64,000 nucleotides of DNA from Aquamicrobium sp. LC103 (lineage in GTDB: Bacteria; Pseudomonadota; Alphaproteobacteria; Rhizobiales; Rhizobiaceae): NCBI RefSeq assembly GCF_001014615.2, contig NZ_LBCQ02000011.1, positions 1 through 64,000 on the forward strand. The letters run 5' to 3'. The notes beneath the pieces were generated by a model, which worked only from the letters and a program-made list of their open reading frames with translations, did not search any database and had not been told where the DNA came from. Position numbers and translations under genes: made by a program. Shown piece after piece: positions 36,449 through 45,747 of this stretch (the stretch's first letter is position 1; the number at the start of each line of letters is the position of its first letter).

Positions 36449-38038
36449 ATGGCCGAGAAAATCGCCGACGCGGTGGCGCGCCGCCGCACCTTCGCGATCA
36501 TCGCGCATCCGGATGCCGGCAAGACCACGCTGACCGAAAAGCTGCTGCTTTTCGGCGGAGCGATCCAGCTCGCCGGCGAGGTGAAGGCGAAGAAGGACAA
36601 GATCCAGACCCGCTCGGACTGGATGAAGATCGAACGCGAGCGCGGCATCTCGGTCGTCACCTCGGTGATGACGTTCGAATATGGCGACAACGTCTTCAAC
36701 CTGCTCGACACGCCGGGTCACGAGGATTTCGCCGACGATACCTACCGCACGCTGTCGGCGGTGGATTCGGCGGTCATGGTGATCGACGCGGCCAAGGGCA
36801 TCGAGCCGCGCACCCTGAAGCTGTTCGAGGTATGCCGCCTGCGCGACATTCCGATCGTCACCTTCATCAACAAGATGGACCGGGAAAGCCGCGATCCGTT
36901 CGAGATCCTCGACGAGATCGAGGAGAAGCTGGCGCTGGACACCGCGCCGATCACCTGGCCGATCGGGCGGGGCAAGACTTTCGCCGGAACCTATCATCTT
37001 TCCGAAAACGCCGTGCGCCACGGTGACGACGAGAAGGAGCGCACGCCCGTCAACGGGCCGGACTCGAACCGTGTCGCCGGCCTGCTGCCCGACAACGACC
37101 GCCCGGCCTTCATCGAGGAACTGGAGCTTGCCCGCGAGGCATGCCGCCCCTTCGACCTCAAGGCCTTCCGCGAGGGACACCTGACGCCGGTCTATTTCGG
37201 CTCCGCGCTGCGCAACTATGGTGTCCGCGACCTGATCGAGGCGCTGGGTGCGTTCGCGCCGCAGCCGCGCGCCCAGGAGGCCGACAGCCGCAAGGTCGAG
37301 GCGACGGAGGAGAAGATGACCTCCTTCGTCTTCAAGATCCAGGCGAACATGGACCCGAACCACCGCGACCGCATCGCCTTCGTGCGGGTGTGCTCGGGCA
37401 GGCTCGAACGCGGCATGAAGGCCAAGCTGGTGCGCACCGGCAAGCCGATGAGCCTTTCGGCGCCGCAATTCTTCTTCGCCAAGAGCCGGATCACCGCCGA
37501 CGAGGCTTTCGCCGGCGACGTGGTCGGCATCCCGAACCACGGCACGCTCAGGATCGGCGACACGCTGACCGAGGGCGAGGAGCTTCTGTTCCGCGGCGTG
37601 CCGAACTTCGCGCCTGAAATCCTGCGTCGCGTGCGGCTCGGCGATCCGATGAAGGCGAAGAAGCTGAAGGAGGCGCTGGAGCAGATGGCCGAGGAAGGCG
37701 TGGTGCAGCTCTTCATGCCCGAGGACGGTTCGCCGGCGATCGTCGGCGTGGTCGGCGCGCTCCAGCTCGACGTGCTGAAGGAACGGCTCAGCGTCGAATA
37801 CGGTCTGCCGGTCGATTTCGAGATGGCGCGCTTTTCCGTCTGCCGCTGGATTTCCGCGGAGGAGAAGGGCGAGCTGCAGCGCTTCATCGACGCGCATCGC
37901 GGCGACATCGCGCGCGACCTCGACGGCGATCCGGTGTTTCTGGCACCGCACGAATTCGGGCTCAACTACGAAGCCGACCGCTGGAAGCAGATAGGCTTCA
38001 CCGCGATCAAGGACTATCAGGTGCGCGAGGCGGCTTAG
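36449..38038 (+). CDS. prfC: Peptide chain release factor 3
   Basis: Class II release-factor GTPase that recycles RF1/RF2 from the ribosome. The 529-residue length is standard. GTPase motifs are AHPDAGKTTLTEKLLLFGGA, DTPGHEDFADDTYR and NKMD, and the RF3-specific SDWMKIERERGISVVTSVMT and WPIGRGKTFAGTYH blocks are present. Start at 36449 with AAGGAAC upstream. Transcribed alone. Confidence 0.97.
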   Translation: MAEKIADAVARRRTFAIIAHPDAGKTTLTEKLLLFGGAIQLAGEVKAKKDKIQTRSDWMKIERERGISVVTSVMTFEYGDNVFNLLDTPGHEDFADDTYRTLSAVDSAVMVIDAAKGIEPRTLKLFEVCRLRDIPIVTFINKMDRESRDPFEILDEIEEKLALDTAPITWPIGRGKTFAGTYHLSENAVRHGDDEKERTPVNGPDSNRVAGLLPDNDRPAFIEELELAREACRPFDLKAFREGHLTPVYFGSALRNYGVRDLIEALGAFAPQPRAQEADSRKVEATEEKMTSFVFKIQANMDPNHRDRIAFVRVCSGRLERGMKAKLVRTGKPMSLSAPQFFFAKSRITADEAFAGDVVGIPNHGTLRIGDTLTEGEELLFRGVPNFAPEILRRVRLGDPMKAKKLKEALEQMAEEGVVQLFMPEDGSPAIVGVVGALQLDVLKERLSVEYGLPVDFEMARFSVCRWISAEEKGELQRFIDAHRGDIARDLDGDPVFLAPHEFGLNYEADRWKQIGFTAIKDYQVREAA

Positions 38039-38181
38039 AGCCGCTGCCTGGCGAATTTCGTTACGGCCCTGTACATCCGCGGCCACAAAATCTAGAAGCA
38101 TCGCACGCCCCGCCATTTTCGCTGGGCAACGATGCGCTTTGCGCGGGCTATCGCGCTGCGACAATTCCGAAAGACGTTGAT

Positions 38182-40053
38182 ATGACCAAGTTCGAAGGCA
38201 TCGTTCCTGCGCTCGCAAGCGCATTGGAGAACCGCGGCTACGACGAGCTGACGCCGGTGCAGCGCGCGGTGATCGATCCGGCCCTGACCGGTGCCGACGT
38301 GCTCGTTTCCGCGCAGACGGGCTCGGGCAAGACGGTCGCCTTCGGCCTGGCGATGGCGCCGACATTGCTCGCGGGGGCCGGCCGCTTCGCCGAGGCCGGC
38401 CTGCCGCTGGCGCTGGCCATCGCCCCGACCCGCGAACTGGCTCTTCAGGTCAAGCGCGAGCTCGAATGGCTCTACGCGTCCACCGGAGCGTCGATCGCCT
38501 CCTGCGTCGGGGGCATGGACATGCGCACCGAGCGCCGAGCGCTCGAACGCGGCGCGCATATCGTGGTCGGCACGCCCGGCCGGCTGCGCGACCACATCAC
38601 CCGCGGTGCGCTCGACATGTCGGGCCTGCACGCGGTGGTGCTCGACGAGGCCGATGAAATGCTCGATCTCGGCTTCCGCGAAGACCTCGAATTCATCCTT
38701 GAATCGGCCCCCGCCGAGCGCCGGACGCTGATGTTCTCGGCCACCGTGCCGCCGGCGATCGCCAGGCTCGCGAAGAGCTACCAGCGCGATGCGGTCCGCA
38801 TCACGACCGCGGCCGAGAAGAAGCAGCATGTCGACATCGAGTACCGCGCGCTGACGGTCGCGCCGAGCGACCGGGAAAACGCGATCATCAACGTGCTGCG
38901 CTATTACGACGCCAAGAACGCGCTGGTCTTCTGCAGCACGCGCGCGGCGGTCAATCATCTGACCGCCCGCTTCAACAATCGCGGGTTTTCGGTCGTCGCC
39001 ATGTCCGGCGAGCTTAGCCAGAACGAACGCACCCATGCCTTGCAGGCGATGCGCGACGGACGCGCGAAGGTTTGCATCGCCACCGATGTCGCGGCGCGCG
39101 GCATCGACCTGCCGAACCTCGATCTGGTGGTTCATGCCGACCTGCCGACCAATCCGGAAACGCTTCTGCATAGAAGCGGGCGAACCGGGCGCGCCGGCCG
39201 CAAGGGCGTCAGCGTCCTCGTCGTGCCGTCGAGCGCGCGCCATCGGGCGCACCGCCTGCTTCAGAACGCGTCGATCGTGGCCGACTGGACGCGCCCGCCC
39301 ACGGCGGAAGAGATCGTGCAGCGGGACGACGAGCGCCTGCTTGCCGATCCCGTCTTCGACGAGCCGCCCGGCGAGGACGAGGGCGATCTTGTCCGGGCTC
39401 TTCTGGAACGTCATGGCGCGGAGCGCGTCGCGGCCGCCTGCGTGCGCATGTCGCGCGCCGGCAAGTCGGCGCCCGAGGACCTGATCGAGCTGTCGGCCTT
39501 TGCCGCCCCGGCCGACCGCAAGGGGCAGCGGGACGGGCCCGCGGCGCCGCGCGAGGCGTTCGGGGAAAGCGTCTGGTTCACGATCTCGGCAGGGCGCAGG
39601 CAGAATGCCGAGCCGCGCTGGCTCATTCCGATGCTCTGTCGCGTCGGCAGGATCACCAAGCACGAGATCGGCGCGATCAAGATGCAGCCGGAGGAGACCT
39701 ATGTGCAGATCGCGGCCGACTGGGCGGAACGCTTCCTGGATGCGGTCGGCCCGGAGCGCGAACTGCAGAACGGCATCATGGTGAGCCGGCTGGACGGGCC
39801 GCCCGATTTCAGCCGCGGTGCGCCGGGACGGCCGCCTGCGGGAAAGAAGCCGTATAAATCAAAGAGCTTCGGTCAGGGCAGGCCCGAGAAATCCGGCTAT
39901 CCGAAGGAACGCGCGCCCGAACGAAGCACTGCCGGCAAACCGGACCGCAAGCCCTGGGCGAAAGACGGGAAGCCCAAGGGCAAGAAGGGCGGAAAGCACG
40001 CCGGCAAGCCGGGCGGCGCCGGAAAATCCAAGTCCCGGCGCGGAGAGGCCTAG
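38182..40053 (+). CDS. DEAD-box RNA helicase with DbpA-type RNA-binding domain
   Basis: 623-residue ATP-dependent RNA helicase. Motif Q is near GYDELTPVQRAVIDPAL, Walker A is AQTGSGKT, then PTRELALQ, TPGRL, DEADEML, SAT and the helicase-C block HRSGRTGRAGRKG. A DbpA-like RNA-binding domain (WLIPMLCRVGRITKHEIGAI) precedes a Lys/Gly/Arg-rich tail of about 80 residues. It probably acts in ribosome assembly or cold-adapted RNA turnover. The TAG stop lies inside the terminal repeat of a MITE-like element, so the tail may have been reshaped by insertion. Confidence 0.93.
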   Translation: MTKFEGIVPALASALENRGYDELTPVQRAVIDPALTGADVLVSAQTGSGKTVAFGLAMAPTLLAGAGRFAEAGLPLALAIAPTRELALQVKRELEWLYASTGASIASCVGGMDMRTERRALERGAHIVVGTPGRLRDHITRGALDMSGLHAVVLDEADEMLDLGFREDLEFILESAPAERRTLMFSATVPPAIARLAKSYQRDAVRITTAAEKKQHVDIEYRALTVAPSDRENAIINVLRYYDAKNALVFCSTRAAVNHLTARFNNRGFSVVAMSGELSQNERTHALQAMRDGRAKVCIATDVAARGIDLPNLDLVVHADLPTNPETLLHRSGRTGRAGRKGVSVLVVPSSARHRAHRLLQNASIVADWTRPPTAEEIVQRDDERLLADPVFDEPPGEDEGDLVRALLERHGAERVAAACVRMSRAGKSAPEDLIELSAFAAPADRKGQRDGPAAPREAFGESVWFTISAGRRQNAEPRWLIPMLCRVGRITKHEIGAIKMQPEETYVQIAADWAERFLDAVGPERELQNGIMVSRLDGPPDFSRGAPGRPPAGKKPYKSKSFGQGRPEKSGYPKERAPERSTAGKPDRKPWAKDGKPKGKKGGKHAGKPGGAGKSKSRRGEA

Positions 40054-40233
40054 GGCGGTTCAGGTTTTCACCGAAACACCCCCCTCCACCACTTCGTGGT
40101 CCCCTCCGCCATGAAAATGGGGAGGATCCACGGTGCGACCGGCCGCGACAAGCGGCTCGCCCTGAAGGACCACGCGAAGCGTGGTGGAGGGGGCGTTCCA
40201 AGCGACGATTCCATTTCATCTGAAACGCCCTAG
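40050..40233. mobile_element. 184-bp MITE-like element with terminal inverted repeats
   Basis: The ends CTAGGGCGGTTCAGGT (40050-40065) and, on the other strand, CTAGGGCGTTTCAGAT (40218-40233) match at 14 of 16 positions. Inside, a CTCCACCAC...GTGGTCC arm at 40084-40102 faces its reverse complement at 40167-40189. No transposase is encoded. The element supplies the TAG stop codon of the DEAD-box gene. The family is likely a dispersed rhizobial intergenic repeat; a part of it recurs at 3721-3743. Confidence 0.65.
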
Positions 40234-40444
40234 CGCCCAGGGATCGCTGATTTTCGCTTTTCTCGGGTTTTCCCCGTCCGTGCTAGCCGAGCCTTGTTGA
40301 CGGCCGAAAATTGCGGCGATAACAGGGCGTTTCCGTGGCGACCGAGGTCGCGGAAACTCCACACGCCAGCCATTCGTTCGCATGCCTTCGCCATGCCTAC
40401 AGTAGCCAGCCTTTCGCTCGGTTACTGGATACGGGGGCATTTTC
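40234..40444 (+). promoter_or_regulatory. Upstream region of the TonB receptor gene
   Basis: 211 bases between the MITE-like element and the receptor start, holding its promoter. It has moderate AT content at 40250-40330. I see no clear Irr (ICE) box or RirA box, the usual iron controls in this order, so regulation cannot be stated. Confidence 0.35.
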
Positions 40445-42604
40445 ATGAATCGGACCGGAATTTTGGCGCGGCTGCGGCCGGCGTTGCTGCTTGGCGTGGC
40501 TTTTTATCTCGCGCTTCCACATTCACAGGTGCTGGCGCAGCAGCGGACGGGCGAGACGGGCAGCGGCCAAACGGAAGAAACCGGCCAGACCGCCGACGGC
40601 ACCCTGTTGGATCCGGTTCTGGTGACGGCCAGGAAGGGCGGCACCAAGGACGAAGCCTTCAAGACGCCGGCCGCCGTCACGTCGGTCGACGCGGTCGACA
40701 TCGAGCGCTTCGGCCAGAAGAGCGCCGGCGACGTGCTGCGCACGATCCCGGGCGTCTTTACCGAGGCCAGCGCCCGCTCGCCGGCGCTTGCGATCAACAT
40801 TCGCGGCATGCAGGATTTCGGCCGTAACGCCGTGACCATCGACGGCGCACGCCAGAACCTCCAGGTCAGCGGCCACGGCTCCAATGGCTGGGTCTTCGTC
40901 GATCCGAATCTGCTTGCCGGCGTCGACGTCGAGCGCGGCATCGTCTCGACCGCGCAGGGCTCCGGCGTCATCGGCGGCGCGGTCAACTTCCGCACGATCG
41001 GGCTCGACGACGTGGTGGCGCCCGACCGCCAGTGGGGTATCCTGACCAAGGGTTCGTACGGCGACAACGGTTACGGCTATTCCGGCATGACCGCGGCCGG
41101 CTATCGTTTCGGTGAAAATGCCGGCGTCGTCGGCGCCATCAGCGGGCGCGACGCCTCCGATTACACGGACGGCTGGGACCAGACGGTCCAATGGACGGGG
41201 CAGAAGCCGAGGTCCGGGCTCTTCAAGGTCAATCTCGCGCCGGGCGTCGACCAGAAACTGGATTTCGGTGCCGTGATCTACGGCAACGACTGGGAGGTGG
41301 GCAACACGCCGACGCAGGCCGGCACCCGGATGGAGACGGACGTCAAGACCTTCACCACCGCCTATTCCTACGCGCCCGCCGACAACGATCTGATCGACCT
41401 CAGGATCAACGCCTATTTCAACGACACCCGTTTCCACCAATGGTTCCCGCAGAGCCACATCTCGCGTAACACCCATGTCGAGTACAAGGACAAGGGGGCG
41501 GGCGGAAGCATCTCCAACACGTCGAGATTCGACCTCGGCGCGGCCTCGCTGGCCGTCGAATATGGCGGCGAGTATTACTTCGACGAGGTGGATGCGGAGG
41601 CGAGTTCGACGGTGCCGGGAGGCGTGCCGGACCCTGCCTATTCAGGCCTTACGCCCTCGGGCGAGCGCGGCATCGGCGGCGTCTTTTCCAAGAGCGCGCT
41701 CACCTGGGGCATGGTCGACCTGATCGGCGCCGTCCGCTACGACGCCTACAGGCTGACCGGCTCCGGCAACAATCCGTTCGAGGATGGTCTCATTCCGGTC
41801 GGCCCGTTCAACGTCGACAAATCCGAGGGCAAGCTGACCGGCAAGGGCACGCTGGCGGTCACGCCGATCGACGGGCTGCAGCTCTACGCTTCCTACGGGT
41901 CGGGTTTCCGTCCGCCGGCGATCACCGAAACGCTCATGGCCAGCACGCACCCGGGCGGCATGGCCTTCCTGAAGTTCAGACCCAATCCGTTCCTGAAGCC
42001 CGAGACATCGACCGGCTGGGAGATCGGCGCGAATCTCAGCTACGATAGCGTCTTCGTCGACGGCGACAGCTTGCGGGTGAAGGGCAGCTACTACGACAAC
42101 GAGGTCGAGAATTATATCACCAGCGCGTGGTCGACTGTCGGCGGGCTCAACTTCACCTATGTCAACATGCCGACGCCGAGCCGCCTCAAGGGCTTCGAAC
42201 TGTCGGCCGATTACGATCTCGGCTTCGCCTTCGCCGGCCTCGCCTATCAGGACACCGACATCCGGCTCGTGCCGCCGGCTCCGACCTTCGGCATGACGCT
42301 CACACCGCCCGAGAAGGTCTGGACGGCGAGCGCCGGCATCCGTCTCTTCGAGGAGAAGCTGACGCTGGGCGGCCGCGTGCGCTTCGTTTCGGAATCCGAG
42401 CGGTTCAACGTGATGGGCGCCATCACCCCGGTTCCCGAATACAAGCTCTACGACGTCTTCGCGAGCTACCAGGCCACCGAGAACTTCAACGCCTATGTCA
42501 CGATCGAGAACATCACCAACGAAGGCTACATCATCGCCAAGGAATACGAGGCCAGGGAAGGCCCCGGCCGTACGATCATGGGCGGCTTCACGGCGAGGTT
42601 CTAG
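40445..42604 (+). CDS. TonB-dependent heme/hemoglobin-type outer-membrane receptor
   Basis: 719-residue TonB-dependent transporter. Signal peptide ends near LPHSQVLAQ; the plug starts at PVLVTARKGGTKDEAFKTPA with DVLRTIPGVFTEASARSP and NIRGMQDFGRNAVTIDGARQ; a 22-strand barrel follows, ending in Phe (MGGFTARF). FRPPAITE and NPFLKPETSTGWEIG correspond to the FRAP and NPNL boxes of heme receptors such as HmuR/ShmR. It likely imports heme, but hmu ABC or hemin-degradation genes are not in the window, so the ligand is inferred. Confidence 0.9.
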   Translation: MNRTGILARLRPALLLGVAFYLALPHSQVLAQQRTGETGSGQTEETGQTADGTLLDPVLVTARKGGTKDEAFKTPAAVTSVDAVDIERFGQKSAGDVLRTIPGVFTEASARSPALAINIRGMQDFGRNAVTIDGARQNLQVSGHGSNGWVFVDPNLLAGVDVERGIVSTAQGSGVIGGAVNFRTIGLDDVVAPDRQWGILTKGSYGDNGYGYSGMTAAGYRFGENAGVVGAISGRDASDYTDGWDQTVQWTGQKPRSGLFKVNLAPGVDQKLDFGAVIYGNDWEVGNTPTQAGTRMETDVKTFTTAYSYAPADNDLIDLRINAYFNDTRFHQWFPQSHISRNTHVEYKDKGAGGSISNTSRFDLGAASLAVEYGGEYYFDEVDAEASSTVPGGVPDPAYSGLTPSGERGIGGVFSKSALTWGMVDLIGAVRYDAYRLTGSGNNPFEDGLIPVGPFNVDKSEGKLTGKGTLAVTPIDGLQLYASYGSGFRPPAITETLMASTHPGGMAFLKFRPNPFLKPETSTGWEIGANLSYDSVFVDGDSLRVKGSYYDNEVENYITSAWSTVGGLNFTYVNMPTPSRLKGFELSADYDLGFAFAGLAYQDTDIRLVPPAPTFGMTLTPPEKVWTASAGIRLFEEKLTLGGRVRFVSESERFNVMGAITPVPEYKLYDVFASYQATENFNAYVTIENITNEGYIIAKEYEAREGPGRTIMGGFTARF

Positions 42605-42726
42605 CCGTCCATGAGGTCCCATCCGGGGCTCGGATGGAAGTTGCGCCTGGTCGCGCGCACCTTCCGTTGCGAGCCCCGGGTGGCATCCGCAGGACCGGCC
42701 TGGCCCGTTTGGGCCAAGGCCGCCTT

Positions 42727-43353
42727 TCAAGTATTGTCGGCCGCGCGCCGGCGTCCGATCCTCGCCGCAGCCAGGAAGGTCGCGCAGCCGGCGAATGCGA
42801 AGGTGAGATAAGCGACGGTTTCCGCCGTTTCCTCCAAGAACATCGGAAGATGCTCGATGCCGGCGAGCGAGTATCGCCCGTCGAGAAATTCGCCGACGAG
42901 CAGCAGCACGGCGGTCAGCACATAGGGCCATGCGTGCAGCTTGCGGAGATAGTCGACATAGGCCGGAATGTAGCGCCAGCGCGCGGCCAGATAGGGAATG
43001 GCGATCGCCGCGACGACGATCCCCTCGTGCCATCGGAAGGCGTGGGAATTCAGATAGGCCGTCACCGGTCCCGAGACCGGAAGCTCGAGCTCCCGCAGGA
43101 AGAAGACGACACTGAGGACGCAGGCGCCGAAGGCCGCCATCCGCCCGGCCTGCCTCTCGTGGAAGGCCGCGGCGCCGAATGCGATCGCGGCGATGAGGAG
43201 AAAGACCTCCTGGCTGGTCTCCAGCGGCCCTTCCTCGATCGAAACCTCGTACAGGCCCATCGTGGCGGCCAGTATCGCCGCTATTATCAGAACCGCCGCG
43301 ATTGCCAGCAGTAAGGCATGGCGGAACCTCCGCCCGTAGATGAACGCTTCCAT
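42727..43353 (-). CDS. Six-helix integral membrane protein, unknown
   Basis: 208 residues with about six transmembrane segments (for example ALLLAIAAVLIIAAILAATM, VFLLIAAIAFGAAAF, GIVVAAIAIPYLAARW, YVLTAVLLLVGEFLDG). Polar residues in the helices (FFLRELELPV, FLEETAETVAYL) recall small membrane proteins of rhizobia of unknown role. Convergent with the TonB receptor gene and divergent from the DUF1428 gene; no operon partner. Confidence 0.75.
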   Translation of the reverse strand: MEAFIYGRRFRHALLLAIAAVLIIAAILAATMGLYEVSIEEGPLETSQEVFLLIAAIAFGAAAFHERQAGRMAAFGACVLSVVFFLRELELPVSGPVTAYLNSHAFRWHEGIVVAAIAIPYLAARWRYIPAYVDYLRKLHAWPYVLTAVLLLVGEFLDGRYSLAGIEHLPMFLEETAETVAYLTFAFAGCATFLAAARIGRRRAADNT

Positions 43354-43529
43354 GACCGTCCCCGATTCGCCCCGATGGTGTTATGAAGCGATCGTTGGCG
43401 GGGTGCAATGGCCGGCCGAAGCGCTTGCGGTCCCCGCCCTTCCATCCGCCCAGCAAAAAATCGCGATGCGCCGTCGATTTCCCGAGGTCCCGAACGTCCT
43501 ATGTTCGGTCGATGAAGAGGAGACCCGAA

Positions 43530-43883
43530 ATGGCTTATGTCGATGGATTTTTGCTTGCGGTGCCGAAGGCGAACCTGGAAGAATACAAGGAGATGACACG
43601 CGTGGCCGGCGACGTGTGGATGAGCCTCGGCGCGCTCACCTATGTGGAATGCGTCGCCGCCGACGTTCCCTATGGCGAGCTGACGTCCTTCCCCCGCGCC
43701 GTGCAGGCGAAGGAGGACGAGGTCGTCATCTTTTCCTGGATCACCTATGAATCGCGCGAGAAACGCGACGAGATCAACGCCAAGGTGATGTCGGACCCGC
43801 GGCTCGCCGGCGACCGCTGGAGGAACGTGTTCGACGGCAAGCGCATGATCTTTGGCGGTTTCGCGCCGTTCCTCGAACTGTAG
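43530..43883 (+). CDS. DUF1428 family protein
   Basis: 117-residue protein with the DUF1428 pattern: MAYVDGFLLAVPKANLEEYK, then YVECVAADVPYGELTSFPRA, VVIFSWITYESREKRDEINA and KRMIFGGFAPFLEL. The fold is a ferredoxin-like dimer related to stress-responsive A/B barrels; no activity is established. AGGAGA lies six bases before the ATG. Monocistronic. Confidence 0.9.
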   Translation: MAYVDGFLLAVPKANLEEYKEMTRVAGDVWMSLGALTYVECVAADVPYGELTSFPRAVQAKEDEVVIFSWITYESREKRDEINAKVMSDPRLAGDRWRNVFDGKRMIFGGFAPFLEL

Positions 43884-44018
43884 CGAATACGCCGGAAGCA
43901 TCCACCTTATGGCGAAGCATGAAGGGCAGGCACGGCAAAAGTGCTTACCCTTCGGCGGATGGCGGGACCCGCGCTCGGCGCATAGGGTTGAGCAGCCGAT
44001 CCTGCCGGGATTTTTCGG

Positions 44019-44765
44019 ATGCTGGAACATGTCGCCATGCGCGGCGCGCAACTCCGGTCGCTTCTCCGCGCCGTGGCCGACAAGGCGGCTCGCGACGGCG
44101 TCGGCGCGACGCTGAAGCGCTCGGCCGCGATCGCCGCCGCCCGGCTGTCGGGCCGGTCGCCGCAGCCCCGAACGAGCGGCGGGTTCGATGCTGAATTCGG
44201 CACCGACACGCAGGAGATCGTACCGTTGTGGCGACTCGACATAGACAGCCCCTTTCGCGCGCAGGGCGTGCGCTACGAAGCCTCCGATCCCGAGGTGGTG
44301 AGGAAGACCCTCGACAGCCTGCCGATCCGCCACGAGGATTTCACCTTCGTCGATCTCGGCTCCGGCAAGGGCCGGACATTGCTGGTCGCCTCGGAATATC
44401 CGTTCAGGCGGGTTCTCGGCGTCGAGTTCTCGCCGGAGCTTTGCGACATTGCGCGGGAGAATTTTCGCCGCTACGTCGGCCCGAGGGTACGGTGCGCCGA
44501 CGTCATGTCGGTCTGCGCCGACGCGGCCGACTGGCCGCCGCCGCGCGGCAACCTCGTCTTCTTTCTCTTCAACCCGTTCGGGAAGGACGTGTTCGAGCGC
44601 GTCATCGCCGGTCTCGCCTCCTCGCTCGGCGAGGAGGACCGGACCGTCTACCTGATCTACTGCAATGCCGTTCATGCCGGCCTGCTGGACGCGTGCGGTT
44701 TCCTGGAGCGTCTGGCGCTGCCGGTGCCGGCCGCGATCTACCGGCATGTGCCGGCGACGTTGTAG
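44019..44765 (+). CDS. Class I SAM-dependent methyltransferase
   Basis: 248 residues. The SAM motif I is FVDLGSGKGRTLLVASEYPF and motif II is RRVLGVEFSPELCDIARENF; the catalytic-strand motif FFLFNPFG follows. The N-terminal 60 residues are basic and helical. Substrate unknown; the NPF motif suggests N- or C-methylation rather than O-methylation, weakly. Peroxiredoxin follows 170 bases later. Confidence 0.85.
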   Translation: MLEHVAMRGAQLRSLLRAVADKAARDGVGATLKRSAAIAAARLSGRSPQPRTSGGFDAEFGTDTQEIVPLWRLDIDSPFRAQGVRYEASDPEVVRKTLDSLPIRHEDFTFVDLGSGKGRTLLVASEYPFRRVLGVEFSPELCDIARENFRRYVGPRVRCADVMSVCADAADWPPPRGNLVFFLFNPFGKDVFERVIAGLASSLGEEDRTVYLIYCNAVHAGLLDACGFLERLALPVPAAIYRHVPATL

Positions 44766-44856
44766 AATAATTTTTCGTGCAACCGCAGATTTCAGGGGCA
44801 TGTTTTCGTGAATGGGCGATTTTCGCCCTCGATGTTCTCGCCTCGGCGCGGGATTG

Positions 44857-44869
44857 CGCTATGATAGCG
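44857..44869. promoter_or_regulatory. 13-bp palindrome in the peroxiredoxin leader
   Basis: CGCTATGATAGCG, with six-base arms around one base, includes a TATGAT that could be a -10 box. It lies 66 bases before the peroxiredoxin start codon. A GCGCCCG/CGGGCGC hairpin follows at 44890-44907. An oxidative-stress operator is possible but not shown. Confidence 0.4.
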
Positions 44870-44934
44870 ATGACGCATTCGCCGACGAGGCGCCCGCCCA
44901 CGGGCGCCGGGCAAAAACAGGAAGGGAGACGACC

Positions 44935-45594
44935 ATGGGCCTTCGCATCAACGACACCGCCCCGGATTTCACTGCCGAGACCACGCAGGGCAAGATCAAT
45001 TTCCACGAATGGATCGGCGACGGCTGGGCCGTTCTCTTCTCCCATCCGAAGAATTTCACGCCGGTCTGCACCACCGAGCTTGGAACGATGGCGGGGCTGG
45101 AGGACCAGTTCAGGAAGCGCAACGTCAAGATCATCGGCATCTCGGTCGACCCGGTCGAAAGCCACGGCAAGTGGAAGGAAGACATCAGGACCGCGACCGG
45201 CTTTTCGGTCGAATATCCCTTGATCGGCGACAAGGACCTCAAGATCGCCAAGCTCTACGACATGCTGCCGGCCGATGCCGGCGACTCGTCGGAGGGCCGC
45301 ACCCCGGCGGACAACGCGACGGTGCGGTCCGTCTACGTGATCGGTCCGGACAAGAAGATCAAGCTGGTGCTGACCTATCCGATGACGACCGGGCGCAATT
45401 TCGACGAGATCCTGCGCGCGATCGATTCCATCCAGCTGACCGCCAAGCACCAGGTGGCGACGCCGGCCAACTGGAAGCAGGGCGAGGACGTGATCATCAC
45501 GGCCGCCGTTTCCAACGAGGACGCGGTCAAGCGCTTCGGCTCCTACGACACGATCCTCCCCTATCTGCGCAAGACCAAGCAGCCGTCCGCCTGA
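44935..45594 (+). CDS. 1-Cys peroxiredoxin (Prx6 type)
   Basis: 219-residue peroxidase that reduces H2O2 and alkyl hydroperoxides. The peroxidatic Cys45 is in FSHPKNFTPVCTTE; the C-terminal Prx6 extension (HQVATPANWKQGEDVIITAA) is complete and the resolving Cys of 2-Cys types is missing. The ATG at 44935 has GAAGGGAG upstream. A strong hairpin follows the stop. Confidence 0.96.
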   Translation: MGLRINDTAPDFTAETTQGKINFHEWIGDGWAVLFSHPKNFTPVCTTELGTMAGLEDQFRKRNVKIIGISVDPVESHGKWKEDIRTATGFSVEYPLIGDKDLKIAKLYDMLPADAGDSSEGRTPADNATVRSVYVIGPDKKIKLVLTYPMTTGRNFDEILRAIDSIQLTAKHQVATPANWKQGEDVIITAAVSNEDAVKRFGSYDTILPYLRKTKQPSA

Positions 45595-45607
45595 GGCGGG
45601 CGTCGCG

Positions 45608-45629
45608 CCCTCTCCCCGTGGGGAGAGGG
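45608..45629 (+). terminator. 10-bp hairpin CCCTCTCCCC/GGGGAGAGGG after peroxiredoxin
   Basis: Perfect ten-base stem with a two-base loop, 13 bases after the stop. The stem is identical to that at 17099-17122, so it is both a likely terminator and a dispersed repeat. No T-tract. Confidence 0.55.
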
Positions 45630-45747
45630 TGGCGGTTCGGGAGAGAGCGAGAAGCGGAAAGGCGGTCCTTCCTTATCCCTGCCGGCTTGACGTGCTATGG
45701 TGGCTTTGCCGAGGAATCCTCGTGAGAGGAGGACAAGGGAGGAAGCC

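Noticed and set aside
36275-38365. 696-codon minus-strand frame
   Set aside because: Antisense to prfC, whose identity is certain.
40234-40444. Irr or RirA box upstream of the TonB receptor
   Set aside because: No stretch close enough to the known consensus could be found by eye.
41642-43456. 604-codon minus-strand frame joining the receptor and membrane-protein region
   Set aside because: Mostly antisense to the TonB receptor; the real leftward gene here is 42727-43353 in another frame.
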